A stretch of DNA of 64,000 bases from Aphrophora alni (GCA_963513935.1 OY740774.1:27051949-27115948); one strand, 5' to 3'; positions 1-12,381 are shown, counted from the first letter of the stretch. Notes: generated by a model not told the origin, from the letters alone. Numbers and translations are program-made.

Positions 1-168
1 AATACCCACATTTATAAATATATAATATAAAATATAAATAATTTGTTTTATTTTTTAAGAATAAATAAAACTAACCTAACCTGTCCTACATTTATGCAAC
101 ATATTAGAGTAAATATATAGTCTTTGTGTCATTGCAATGTTCTAAATACCTTTTTTATAATAATTACA
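1..168. other. Left unique flank, no gene seen
   Basis: AT-rich sequence upstream of the duplicated unit. It is not repeated before copy 2, so it marks the left limit of the duplication. No ORF, RNA gene or repeat of note is visible. Confidence 0.7.
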
Positions 169-765
169 TCATCCTTTATTACATCATACACTTTTTATGA
201 TTCACAATAGGCTACCTTATTTCACTGAAAAATCATCAAAATTAAGCATTTCTTGACATTCTAAACTACACAAACACACAATGCATTTAGGTAACATAGA
301 TTACACATATTGAAATCACTCATGGATCACATGAGCACTACAATCAATTTCATAGATTTATATCATTTCATAGCTTCTAAGATTCAAGAATCATGAGAAC
401 TATATATTCACATTCCTAGACCTAAAGTTATTTAACTAGGTCTGGTTAGGTACATGATTGACAGTATTGATATCTAGTTTGACAGTTCTTTAAACAGACC
501 TATTTTCGTGAATGAACATAAACATCGAGAAATGAGACATTATATAGATATAATAATAAAGACATATATTAGTAATAACATAAAGAGCCGAACTAAGCTC
601 AAAAGGCTGCAAATCGTCATTTTAAATAGCTTGTTTTCGACAGAAATAATGGATTTCGGTAATTCAAAAGTAAAAGGATGGTATAACTGTTGAAAAAGGA
701 GGTAGGAAGAACACTAATTGCTCACATTCTGCTAGTAAATAGTAACGACAGGAACACTACATATA

Positions 766-1531
766 TTAAGTAGGTACCGATAATTGATTACAAAGAAAGT
801 TACCGGTATTTTTGGCGATTTAAAAAGAATCATATTCAACATAGCCTACCTTGTTTCTTAATAATAAAATAAGTTTTCTATGCGGAGCTAATTTTTTTAC
901 CGAAAAAACAATTTCTAAACTACAAAATTCAATGCATTTATATGCCACCGAAATCGTTCACGGTAATTACTTGGATGGGTGACTGATTGGGAATTATTTT
1001 TTTGGTAATGCATACTTTAAGATAGCCCTAATTTTTTTTTTTATCGTCTACTAAATATATTACTTTTTAAGAATAAATAATATTTTCCTTCCGCAGATCA
1101 CTGTTTTTAGTTAATAGCATATGGTTTGATCCATGCGCATTACACAATGAGACTACGCAAGATTGCTATTTCATATCACAACAGGTTTGCCCAGGTTGCC
1201 TTTCGTATGTCTAATGAAGTTAATAATTTGCTTACTTGCGATATAATTATATATCATGACAGGTTTGGCCAGGTAGCTATATATATATATATATATACAC
1301 CTGGCCAAACCTTATATCCAAGCTACAAATACGTCGGATTTGATAGTTTTTAGATTGTGATTTTTCAGTGAAAAATAGGTATCTGCGCAAGGAAAACATT
1401 ATTTATTCTTAAGAAGTAAGGTATGTAGTAGACAATAAAAAATATATATATATCCGGAAAATAAGGTGCCACCTTAAAGTAAACATTTACGTTTTTTTTA
1501 CAAATTTACACGGAGGCTCTATCTATCTCTC

Positions 1532-1614
<83 letters not shown>

Positions 1615-1868
1615 CCACCTTACTTGACCTTGTAAGTTAAAAATTTGCATACACATACCTATTCTAACGCGTAATTCACTTAATAGACCTAAGTCTAAAA
1701 AAAGTTGAAATTTTTTTTCCGTGAAAAAGTTAGCTTGCGTTGTTCTTAATAACTTATTTTATTATAAAGAAATACAGTATGTAGAATGATTTTTTTTTTC
1801 TAAATCACCAAATATACCGGTAATTTTCTTTGTAAACAATTACCTATTTGTTATAGGCCTACTTAAAA
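766..1868. repeat. Long imperfect foldback (inverted-repeat) element
   Basis: The left arm (about 766-915) is the inverted counterpart of about 1690-1868. Shared marks are TTAAGTAGG, TACAAAGAAA.TTACCGGTAT and AATAATAAAATAAGTT. Nested inside, 1040-1098 pairs with 1381-1439 (59-base arms, roughly 85% identical). Innermost, AGGTTTGGCCAGGT at 1261-1274 pairs perfectly with 1299-1312 across a TA loop. The right arm is lengthened by a CT/TA microsatellite. It looks like a non-autonomous foldback or MITE-type element without coding capacity. A diverged relative lies at 13601-13870. Confidence 0.7.
1517..1613. repeat. Compound (CT)n(TA)n microsatellite
   Basis: A CT tract with a few ATCT interruptions, followed by a TA tract, 97 bp in total. 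The matching tract in copy 2 is purer and 117 bp long, so it is one of the main length differences between the copies. Confidence 0.95.
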
Positions 1869-2324
1869 CCAAGCAATTTTTGTCTAAAATTATAGCTAAA
1901 TATCGGTTGTTTATAGTCCTTCGATTTTTCTATAAGAAATTATGAAAACAAAGTATTTATCTTCTAATCAAAGGATCAGATCATATTATGTGGCACCATA
2001 AACATTTCAAGCCCCAAAATACATTTCTTCACTGTTAAATAATAGGCTACATAGAAAACAAGAGAATAAGGGTGTTAGGTTAAAGTCTAATTAGAGCCTA
2101 CCGAAAGCCGATGTTAATATGTATGACATTAGTGAAGTTAGTGTATGTGTTATGACTACGTAATTTTAAAACAATTATCATTTTAAATTTCGTACGACGC
2201 TTTTAAAGTCAGAAAATGCCTTTGTTTATTAGAAAATTGGAATATTAAAGAATCGATATTAGTAGTGTCTAAGTTGCACAAGTTCAAAATGGGATGTAAA
2301 TTACATAACACAAGGTCATCAGGT

Positions 2325-2379
<55 letters not shown>

Positions 2380-3695
2380 CAGTATCCTCAGACTATGTCT
2401 GGTGTAATGGGTATGTCCTCCCTTCTACTTGTTTCCCTAGCCTGAATACAGTACTGTACAACCTATTCTAAGAAAACTAGGTACACAAATTACTTCTTAG
2501 CTATGTTTAATTCTTAAAGTTTAAGTAAAAGTTAATTCTTAAAAGTTTAATTTTGTAAATGTTTTATTCTTATTTACACTGATAAAAGAAACAAAAGGAG
2601 GGTAGGCTTTAACACAGAAGCATTTGAGATCTATATTTTTTTACCTTTGATAGCAAATGCAACAAACCAAGTGTGGGGGGCCCCTCTTTTCCTCTCCACC
2701 CCAGATATATTCCTACCTTCAGGATACTGTACCTCACTTTACCAAATAGATGTAAATTACATAACACAAGGTCGTCATGTGGCTATATAGTCACCTAACT
2801 GACTTAATAGAACAAGTGATCATACATTTAGTGTTTTGATGAATGTAGCCTAGTCAATAGTATTAATAATGGAATTCATAATCTATGTAGCTGGATTTGG
2901 TACTTTTATAGATATCATTTTCTATTAAAGAAATGCATTTTTTGGGACTTGAAATGTTTATTGCGCCACATAATTTTAATTTGTTGCTGCACTAGGATTT
3001 CTAGACCCACAGAGAGAACAACTTTGTTGTAGGCAAAAATATTTTATAAAAGCATAAGCATAGTTCAATGTGTTACTTTCAAGTTGAGTTCCTACTCTTA
3101 TATTTGGTATTTTATACTTATGTAATAAAAAGAAAATGAGTTAAATTGTTGAATTGATTAATTAAAATAAACAGTGATCTGTAACACTAGTATGCAATAA
3201 AAGTTGTTTAATTATTGTAGGTACTCCTTTGTCCATTCTGTGAAAGGGAGAGCTAATACAAATACACTTACCTTATATATTATTACGCTGATATTAGTAA
3301 AATTCACAACCATGGTGGTAGATACAGAGTTGTTAATTACTTTAAATTTAGATCAATGTTGAAATAGTAGAATTTGGTGGTAACTATTGCAGATTTTGTC
3401 CAACACGTTCACATTAATTCAGAAATTAACATGGCGACATGGCGTCTTCTTATAACGGAAACAGTTAAGGTCAAGGTCTGAAGGTCGACAAGGTCCAACG
3501 TTAGGACAAAAAATGAAATATCTAAGATATACCGGTCACAGAGTGTCACTTCGATCAACTGTGAACTATAATCGATAGTTTAAACAGAAAGTATAATCTT
3601 GGTTACTTCAGTTGTTAATGAAAAATGGAAACTATTGAATAATTAATAAATTACTACACATTATTTTAGGATGTGAAAACTTCTTTAACGACGTT
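1869..3695. other. Non-coding AT-rich stretch
   Basis: Only short open frames without recognisable products, apart from the CT/TA tract and the ~37-bp direct repeat noted at 2292 and 2749. No gene is supported. The copy 2 equivalent is about 32428-34285. Confidence 0.6.
2327..2379. repeat. Compound (CT)n(TA)n microsatellite
   Basis: A 53-bp CT then TA tract. The sequence just before it (about 2292-2329, GATGTAAATTACATAACACA and on) recurs at about 2749-2785 without the CT tract, so the microsatellite seems to lie in a short direct repeat. Confidence 0.9.
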
Positions 3696-3780
3696 GTGCA
3701 CTTTTTTTGGATGAGCAAAAAACATTGAACTCGCATCAGATTGTATAGCGACACCGACACCGCAACCATGAGATATATAA

Positions 3781-3812
<32 letters not shown>

Positions 3813-3980
3813 GTGTGGGTTGCACGCCACGCGTACATACTATATATTGTTGGGCACTTTTTGGATGGGCAAAAACCATTGAACTCGCTTCAGATTTTAT
3901 AGCGACACAGACACCGCTACCATGAGATATATGTATGTGTATATATAAATAGTATAGGACGCACGCCACGCGCATATACC
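3696..3980. repeat. Two-unit tandem repeat, period about 155 bp
   Basis: Unit 1 starts GTGCACTTTTTTTGGATGAG at 3696 and unit 2 starts GGGCACTTTTTGGATGGG at 3852. Both contain a CATTGAACTCGC.TCAGAT block, a block like TAGCGACACNGACACCGC, CATGAGATATAT, a TG/TA microsatellite and GCACGCCACGCG. Unit identity is high outside the microsatellite. Short minus-strand ORFs here only read the repeats. Confidence 0.85.
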
Positions 3981-4292
3981 ATATACAGTATATCCTTTCA
4001 TATAAAAGTATGGTGTATATGTTGTAATAACACTTTATTTTCCTTAAAAATAATTTCTATCTGTGAAAAGAAATATGATTCAGATATATGAGAAGTTTTG
4101 TTTATTAAAAGAAATAAAAAATTTTGGTTATTCTATTATAAATATCACATAAGTTACAGAATTAAGTTCAATTGGTTATTTTATTCATTCACTGGGGTCT
4201 TCGTATTCGGGCTTAATTATTAAATGTGCAATTTTAGTACAGATATTATAAACATAAATATTAAGTTAACAAATCAATTTCTATTATTACTA

Positions 4293-4356
<64 letters not shown>

Positions 4357-6167
4357 TCGGAGTTCAATTTTGATTATTAAAGGAAAATCTATATAATTAT
4401 TAAAAGTTCAAAAGTGAAATTCAATTTAGTCCAATTAGTTCTTCAATATTTAATTACTGGTTTGATATTACCTCAACAGCTTCTTTTACTTTATAATACT
4501 TCCTGAGTTATTCTTATTACTTCAGACTGACTTTATTATGTATTTTTCTTTTTTGTACACTTTTCCTTTTTTTAAAATAGCAGGAATATTAAAACAGGTC
4601 TGGCTTCCATGAAACTATTTTATAACTAACCTTAACCTATTACATATTTTTTTTTTTAACCAATTGCGAGCTACAATGAAATATATACCTTCGATGGTCT
4701 TTTCTGTTATTTACTAGGCCTAGGCCGTGCACTAATATACGATATGAATTTTTTTTTTCCTCAAAATTGTTTTGTAATGGTATAAATGTTATTACTTTAT
4801 TTTATTTTTTTATTGTTTGTGGTCATAATTGTAATTAAATTTATTCTTTAAACAGTTTTTAATTAAGTCCTTCACATTCACTTTGATATTTTTATGTTCA
4901 ATTTTCGTCACTGCCCGTACATACGCGATATCTATCTACCGTTGCTAGTTGCTAGTTTGCACTTTGCAGTGTTTGCACTTATGATTCTTATGAAATGATT
5001 CCACTTGATTTAAACCTCAGAACTAACCTATATCACTTCATTTGACAATTTCTTATTTAAATCAACTAACACATATCATAAATTTAACCTAAACTAACAT
5101 TAACTAACTAAACATGAAAGAACCTTTTTATTTTAATATAAATAGTGAAATATTCCTATCTCAACATTTTAGGTTATAAACAAAGTTACTAGCCTATTTA
5201 ATTGCTCTAGTATAAAAAAAATATAAGTTCATTTGAATTATTAATATTTATTATAACATGCATCTTATGTTTCTTTATTTGAAAGTTTTGAGTCCTGAAT
5301 CTAATTAAATTATTAGGCTATTATAATTTTTGAAAACTATATCTAGGCTATAACATTTTATCAACATATTAACCTTTAAATTGTGTGGCCTATTCAGTTT
5401 GACTGTTACAATGTATGTATAAACGTTCTTGTTTAAGTTTTCACTTCTGTCGGCACTCCCGGAGTGCAGTTTTAGTTAAAATTTTAGTAATAGTTCAAGG
5501 TTTATTGAACCAATATATACTCTAGCCTTTAGCTTCAGAAGTAACTATCACTTCTATTGAGATGTTTACATCTTCCGGTGTGATATTGTATAAAGAACAT
5601 TCTAAAATATATTTAAAGAGACTCTAAGTTTGTATTGTTTGATCTATAAACACATCATAAGCATTAATAGTATTTAAAGAAAATGGAGTTTTTTTTTAAT
5701 TGTTGGTAAAATCGCTAAATGTAAACAATCCGTAAGTAGATCTTAATCAAATTTAGACAAAAATTTATAAGTTCACTAAATGAATGAAAACACATTTTTT
5801 CAAAAACACCATTTTGTGCAATACAAATACAAGACGAAATTTCAATTACCAGATCATCCTCGAATAATTATCGCATGCACACAACTATACTGCGCTCAAC
5901 TATGACTTTGTTGGACTGTTTTATATTAATAATTTTCAAAATTCAGAGCTGAATCACGCATATCAAACAGAGATCAAACAACACGTTTCACTATTCAAGA
6001 TGAAATGATGTTATTGGACAATAGCATTCTAAAATTAAGAACTGAAGGCAACGAACGCTTTAAACCCGTTTTATATTGATGGATTCTTGTAAAGCGGGAA
6101 CTGCAAAAAGAGAGCGGGAATCAAGGTTTTTCGTATACTCTCATTCGTTATGAGATTGAGGATAAGG
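3981..6167. other. Non-coding AT-rich stretch with (TA)n
   Basis: Contains a 58-bp TA microsatellite at 4295-4352 (34 bp in copy 2, 34885-34918). It also holds several differences between the copies: T/G at 4204 versus 34794, a 4-base indel near 4858, and G/T at 5918. No gene, RNA or element is recognised. The copy 2 equivalent is about 34571-36729. Confidence 0.6.
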
Positions 6168-6672
6168 TAGTGTTGGGACTATCGAATACTTCTTAGTATT
6201 CGAATAGGAAATCAATTATTCGAATAAGTATTCATTTTTACAAACCAATTTTATTGTTTTACGTCCTTTAAAATATCAGTACTAGCAAAGGTAATACGAA
6301 AGTTTGAAGTGACTGAATTATATTAGTATTAATAGTACTATGAAAGTGTTTGTCTTTTAAAATATAAACGAAATCATGACCGAGTAGTGTTCAAATATTC
6401 AAATAACCTAAAACTACTTGTGTGTGATATCAAATAGTAATCTAGCTAATAGTTAATAATGCAGTGGTAAAAAATATTAACTATTTAGATAAAGTATTTG
6501 TGAGTACCGCTATGAATAGAAATTGATTTCGTATGTGCATAAGTTGTTGGAACGTAGCAGCTTGCCAGAGAAAATATTCATTAGAAAGTATTCAAATACT
6601 CTTCTTACTATTCGAATAAAAGTGAACTATACCAATATATGAATACTTTTGTATTCGAATAACCCATTACTA
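6168..6672. mobile_element. hAT-like MITE (candidate)
   Basis: A 505-bp sequence with imperfect terminal inverted repeats. The left end starts TAGTGTTGGGACTATCGAAT. The reverse complement of the right end starts TAGTAATGGGTTATTCGAAT, and about 16 of the first 23 positions agree. ATTCGAATA palindromes sit just inside each end, including a perfect 9-bp stem TCGAATACT/AGTATTCGA near 6182-6203. TAGNGNTGGG-type ends are characteristic of hAT transposons. The flanking 8-bp duplication is poor, so the exact limits are uncertain. It has no coding capacity. Confidence 0.6.
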
Positions 6673-6837
6673 AGGTTAGGTTAAATTTGGTTCCCATAGT
6701 AGGCTATAACATGATTTTAAAACATAAAAAATTCACTTTTACTAAGATATGCTTTGAAGATATGTTGAAACTCCATATTCAAGGATAAAATAAAGCAATA
6801 AGCTAAAGTTTCAAAATATTTTAATAATATAAATGAG

Positions 6838-6884
<47 letters not shown>

Positions 6885-8925
6885 GTGCCATTATAGTACA
6901 TTTTAGCTGATATAAATGGGTAATTTCATAGAAAAGAAGAGAGCATTTGCACATTACTTCCTTGTAATAAATCCTACTTATATTATTTACAAATATATAT
7001 TTAAAAGTCAAATATTAGGCCTATACTAGACATTACTAACTAACATGTTTGGACGGTTTTTGCAGTACATTTTTAAATTACACACTCAACAGCTCCATCA
7101 CACTAAATTAGTAGTGTAATTTGCTGGATCTAGTTGTATCAACAACTGCTGGATTTAGAAAACTACGCATTAGCCCTGTAGTTTTAATGAGTACCGTATG
7201 GTACGAGAATAAAACAAAATAATGTACTATACCAACAAATCATTTAAAGAACCGAACACGTGGGACGCTTGTTTTGTGTTTATGCAACTATTACTTTTAA
7301 AACACAGAGGATAAAGTTAATTAAAATGTTGATTTTGTATAAATTATGTTACAAAATGTAAACTGTCAAAACCCCCTTCTCTCAAACAAACTTATTTTAT
7401 ATTCTCTCATTTGTAGTTTTGCATCAGTTACTATTTTCTCACTCGGTCGACACTATGCAGACAATCAATCTCAACTATACCAGTTAGTCCATGAGACAAA
7501 ATCATAATTTTTCCCATTTTGAAACAATCTGGAGTAAGGAAATGCTGATAATGATTATTTGTACTTTTATGTCTAAATAAAGAATTACATAAGAGCAAGA
7601 AAGTAGGTTTCTATTTTTTTAAATGTCTTCTTTCTAAATACAGTAAATTAAAAAAATATATCTACTTGCTATCATTGATTTCCTGGAATTATTGTATGTG
7701 TAGGTCAAGAAAATACATGTGATAACAATGTCTAGGGAGTAGCTTTTGAAACAATTTTTTTTCACTAGGTGGGGGTGTTTATTATTAGGATATTAATTGG
7801 ATATTTAATTAAAATGTGGACAGAGTGCAAATAGTTTATAACGACATGTTCTTCACCCAGAGGAAGAATTTAAAAATTTTTTAGTTAAAGGAATGTAATG
7901 AAGTTATTTAATTTCGGTAGGGGTTGATTTGAGGGTTTTATAAACTATTAATTATTTATAGATGAAATAAAATTAAAGGAATATTGATTTAGGAATTACG
8001 AGAAAATGTGGAAGCGACTAGGGTAAGAAAACCCATTAATTGTTGTGGTTTAAACTTTTGCTTATATGTAGATTAACAGTGAGCAATTTCAAAAAATTTG
8101 CAGTTTGTTTGTGGTACCATCTGACCATAACCATATATAAATGATATTGAGTAATAAATACCTTTCTAGACAGAAGGCTATAAAATAAACAAATAATTAC
8201 TGTAATATAGGTGAATGCCCCTGTAATAATTGGGTGTTAGAACTTAGTAAAGGTATTTGTGCTGAGCAATTATAAAACTAGTGAAAAAACTATAACAATA
8301 AAACTGTGGGTTCTAGACAACATACAACATGACACTAAATCAAATAACGAGTAGTATGATGGAATGCATTAATTGCTAGTCATTTTTTTTTTTATATCAT
8401 TAATCAAAACTCTTAATCTTAACAACTACATAATGATTGATTTAACCTAATAAATAGACCTAGATAGGTAGATAGAATGACTTAGAGATGAAATGCTGAA
8501 TCAATGTTGTATTGATGACAGTAGGGTTAAGGCTAACAGAGCCGATGTTCCAATGGATGTTCATTAGTTTTTTTAAAGGAGTAAGATGAGGATGTTTGAT
8601 GAGAGAAAAAGGAAAACTATAAATTAGTGATCATTTAATTTCCAGGCGCTCAGCTAAATCCAGGGAAGTGGCTGGGTGTTATGTTATTATAATAAAAAAT
8701 TATCTGGGGAATAGAAACACAAAAATGAAAATAATAGTGTCTTGCCCAAAAGAAAAAGTTAACCCAATAAATACCAAACTGCTAGCAATATTAAAGCTCC
8801 AAATCTCGTTATGGTAAAAAACTATGGTAAAATGAGCTCGACTAGTCGGCTAATTCACAGTGGCAATTGAAAAGGTAAGTCCAAAGAGAAGCAGCACCCT
8901 GGTCTTACCGCAGCCCATGGAAGAG
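6673..8925. other. Non-coding AT-rich stretch with (TA)n
   Basis: Contains a (TA)n tract at 6841-6879 (31 bp in copy 2, 37403-37433) and one noticed substitution (A at 7479, C in copy 2). No ORF of note, RNA gene or transposon signature was recognised. The copy 2 equivalent is about 37235-39479. Confidence 0.6.
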
Positions 8926-9527
8926 GCTTTGACCAGTGGCGGCTTACTCATAAGGACTCTCGGACGCCCCCCCCCCCAATGATAATATTATTTTAATAAT
9001 GTAAATACCTATATGTATTTAATTCTTTGGAGATAAATGAATTATGAATTGCCGCTATGGATTTCACCATCATTTGTAGCGGAAGTTTTACAATATAAAA
9101 TATTTGACGAATGTATTCTGGAGTTCGGATGGTGGCCAGAGTGTCCCAGTTTCATTGCATTTAGTCATATGGGGCAAGCAGCAGACAGAGCTGAGGGTGC
9201 CGTGACGTCATTTACACAGCGTGTAATGGGCTTCTAGGGCAGAGTCCGAAGCTGCGCGCGCAGACATCAGTCAGTGCAGCCACCATAAATTAGATGTTCC
9301 GCATTACTAAAAACCTTGTTTTCAATGGGCAAAATAAGTTGGCGCAACTGTTCTAAATAGTGTCTCGCCACTCACAAGAGTTGTTTGTTTGTTTTTAAGT
9401 GTAACCCTTTGTGATTGTGAATGTTAAGTGAATGATAACATGTATAAAATAAAACAGAGACTTACGTGTATAAAAAAAAACAGAGCCCTCCCATTGCCCT
9501 TAACCATCGGCCGCTACTGGCTTTGAC
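8926..9527. mobile_element. hAT-type MITE with 8-bp target-site duplication
   Basis: The element proper is 8934-9519 (586 bp). It starts CAGTGGCGGC and ends GCCGCTACTG, which are near-perfect inverted termini. It is flanked by the exact 8-bp direct repeat GCTTTGAC at 8926-8933 and 9520-9527. An 8-bp duplication with CAG...CTG ends is typical of the hAT superfamily. A poly-C run lies near the left end. A 66-codon open frame at 9037-9237 resembles nothing I know and is probably fortuitous. Confidence 0.85.
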
Positions 9528-10184
9528 CAGATGGAGGGTTTTTTGGTTATAAAAAATGAGAAACAACAGACAAACATGTATACTAATGAATGATGAAAAC
9601 ATATAAAGGAAAGAAAATAGAAACTAATATCAAAAAGTGTCAATGAGTCAGTGCATGATCGAGAAAATATCTTTGATACCAGACTGCAGTTTAAAAAACG
9701 TGTCAATTTTTTAAATCATTGACACAGGGTGTTACATTTTTTTTTTTTGTAGTGGGATCTGTTTCTTATCAAGATGAACCTGGGATCAGTTAACCAAATT
9801 ATGGTTAATATTTCCTTTCTTTATATAAAATGTGGTTGGTAAATTTGGGTTACTATTAAACATTAATACAATCAAAGGAAATATAAAAATATCATAACAT
9901 GTATATTATCTTGGTTGCTTTTTTATCACCATATAAAATTCCAACCTTTAAACTAATTTTAATTTATAGGTATTGTACTAAAAATATTTTGGCTTACTTC
10001 TATAATTACCAAAAGGTTGTGAAAAAAAATATTTTAAGAGTCTAGGGGTATAATAACAAAATGTTTGTTCCTTTTACATTATTTTGTTTATCTCTGCTTG
10101 ACCACTCTAATAACAGGTCATAACCATCAGCAGACATTTATTCTACATATATTATAGAGTATAAATTGGTGATTTATTATTATT

Positions 10185-10188
<4 letters not shown>

Positions 10189-10250
<62 letters not shown>
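10189..10250. repeat. (TA)n microsatellite
   Basis: 62 bp of pure TA. In copy 2 (40744-40820) it is longer and interrupted by GT and AA. The surrounding 9528-10755 region shows no gene, only short open frames. It holds two substitutions between the copies, near 9816 and 10047. Confidence 0.95.
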
Positions 10251-10251
<1 letters not shown>

Positions 10252-10755
10252 TGTATATATAATTATATTTAGGTTTAAGTAAAAAAAAAAAAATTGTCGA
10301 GTAATGATAGGTAGATAGGTATCCTATAGCATAGGCAACTGTGGGGAAAAGGTGCATAACAAAGGCATTACAAGCTTGAAAAGATACTACAGACAAAAAT
10401 CAAGACGAAACATTTGAAACAGTTAAAAAACTAAATTAAAATAAAAATGAATCATTTTAAAGTAAATTAAAATTAACTAAAACAAAGGGAGATTTCTTAG
10501 GATGAACATAGTAAATAAGATTTATTGCTTGTTTAAGCCTAATAAAAACATGTTAGAATAGATTAGGTTAGATAAGGTTAGTGAAAAGTAAGATAAAGAA
10601 GGTGAAAGAAAGTGTGAAGTGAAATATAGATTAGAATTGTGATAATGAACAGTGAGTTAATACAAATTTTTAAACAATAATAGATCGTGATAATGTAAAA
10701 TGTAAATTATTTCATGTTGTATGAAGACGTAAGAATGTAGGTTGTTAGAATTTAT

Positions 10756-11063
10756 GGTAATTCAGATTACTAACATATGCCTCAGAATCTTGTTGAAATC
10801 TTCTTTTTTTTTTAATCTCTGATCCCTAAAGGTAATATACCCAACAGAAACAAAATAAATGTAAACCTTTTTAAAAAATTAACAAAAGTGCCTTTTTACC
10901 TTTTATTTTGGGTAATTCTGAATTACCATGTGCCTCAGAATCTTGTTAAAATTATAATTTTTTTTTTAAATCTCTCAAGCTTAAAGGTAGCTAATATGCC
11001 CAACAGAAACAACTGTAAACATCTTTAATAAAATTAATGAAATTGCCTTTTTTCCTTATATTT
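10756..11063. repeat. Two-unit tandem repeat, period about 155 bp
   Basis: Unit 1 starts GGTAATTCAGATTAC at 10756 and unit 2 starts GGTAATTCTGAATTAC at 10911. Both contain TGCCTCAGAATCTTGTT, a T-run followed by AATCTCT, AAAGGTA, CCCAACAGAAACAA and GTAAAC. The units have diverged noticeably, so this is an old duplication. It is unrelated in sequence to the repeat at 3696 in spite of the similar period. Confidence 0.8.
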
Positions 11064-11550
11064 TGTCATATCCCAACTGCCATCGCCTATATTCAGTAAT
11101 TCACTGGATCTGTTACTCTATGCAGTACTTCAGTATTTTGTTATGAAAGATCGATTTGTGACATAATATGTTACGACGTTGTTTTTGTTATGGATGGAGA
11201 TTAAGCACACAGTATAATCAATTCCAATTGTTCCTTAAAAAAAAAAAAGAAGATAATTATCGAGTTGTGAATTAAATTACAATCAAGATTTACGAAAATA
11301 ATTTCAAATGCATTTATCTTTTAGCGCACAACTAACTGTAAAGTTACGGCAACAAATTTAGAACCAAGATTGACCAAATCAGTTTCAAAAATGTAAATTT
11401 GTAAAAAAAGGCAAATGTTTACTTTAAGGTGGGATTACCCAAAGGAATGTTTGGGATTGGGTAAACTACAGAATCCATATAGCCTATGTAAATTTAAATA
11501 AAAAATATATTGGGTGTGCTTAAGACCACACGTTAGAAGTGAAAACTTAA

Positions 11551-12110
11551 ATTTGTGCAATATTTTTTGCATTGATTTTAGTTTGACTATGTATTATGAG
11601 TTTGAGAAAGTTAGTGCTATATTTTTCGTAGATTTTTAGTTTTAATACGTATGGGCATGTGAAAAAGTTTGTGCAATATTTTTGAATTGATTTTAGTTTG
11701 ACTATGTATATGAGTTTGAGAAAGTTAGTGCTATATTTTTCGTAGATTTTTAGTTTTAATATGTATGGGTATGTGAGAAGGTTTGTGCTATATTTTTTCA
11801 TTTATACTAGTTTAACTATGTATGCGAATTTTGAGGAAGTTAGTGCAATATTATTCGTAGATTTTTGTTTTAATATGATTATTGTTTATATGGGTATGTG
11901 AGAAAGTTTGTGCAATATTTTTGCATTGATTTTAGTTTGACTATGTATATGAGTTTGAGAAAGTTAGTGCAATATTTTTTGTGGATTTTTAGTTTTAATA
12001 CGTATGGGTATGTGAGAAAGTTAGTGCAATATTTTTCGTAGATTTTTGTTTTAATATATGTGAGAAAGTTTGTGCAATATTTTTCGTAGATATATGAGTT
12101 TATATATACG
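11551..12110. repeat. Dimeric minisatellite, 57-bp monomers
   Basis: About nine to ten monomers near 57 bp arranged as alternating A and B types, giving a ~115-bp higher-order unit. Type A contains GTGCAATATTTTTGCATTGA and TTTGACTATGTATATGAG. Type B contains GTGCTATATTTTTCGTAGA and GTATGGGTATGTGAGAA. The right-hand units are truncated or have indels. Because 57 is a multiple of three, an 84-codon minus-strand frame (11547-11801) stays open and reads as four 19-residue repeats. It has no recognisable homology. Confidence 0.85.
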
Positions 12111-12381
12111 CTGTGCGCGCGTATCCGTTGTCTATATATATTAAAGTTGCATTACGCTACTGTGCATGACACGATTACGGTAGTGTGCATGACGCGATTT
12201 CTATTGAAAAAGTATCCAACGCGCTTTTCACTTCAAAAATTTACTTTATTATTTGAGATTGTGTTAACTACAGAATTCATACATGAAAAATTTTAATAAT
12301 TTTAAAAATTATGTTAATAAACTTAAAAGTTTTCCTACTTATTTCAAAAGTGACCATTCTTCTTGTGCCACCATTTATATA

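Noticed and set aside
508..693. 61-codon plus-strand frame (also 31048-31233)
   Set aside because: No homology, no conserved motif and no neighbouring gene; consistent with a chance frame in AT-rich DNA.
4930..4990. GCTAGTTGCTAGTTTGCACT-type short repeats as a possible tRNA
   Set aside because: No cloverleaf arms or T-loop box could be formed.
9037..9237. 66-codon frame inside the hAT MITE
   Set aside because: It lies within a non-autonomous element and resembles no transposase or host protein.
10127..10396. Minus-strand frame with long Tyr-Ile runs
   Set aside because: It simply reads the TA microsatellite; its length differs between the two copies.
11547..12110. CRISPR-like array
   Set aside because: Contiguous diverged monomers without unique spacers in a eukaryotic context; a minisatellite.
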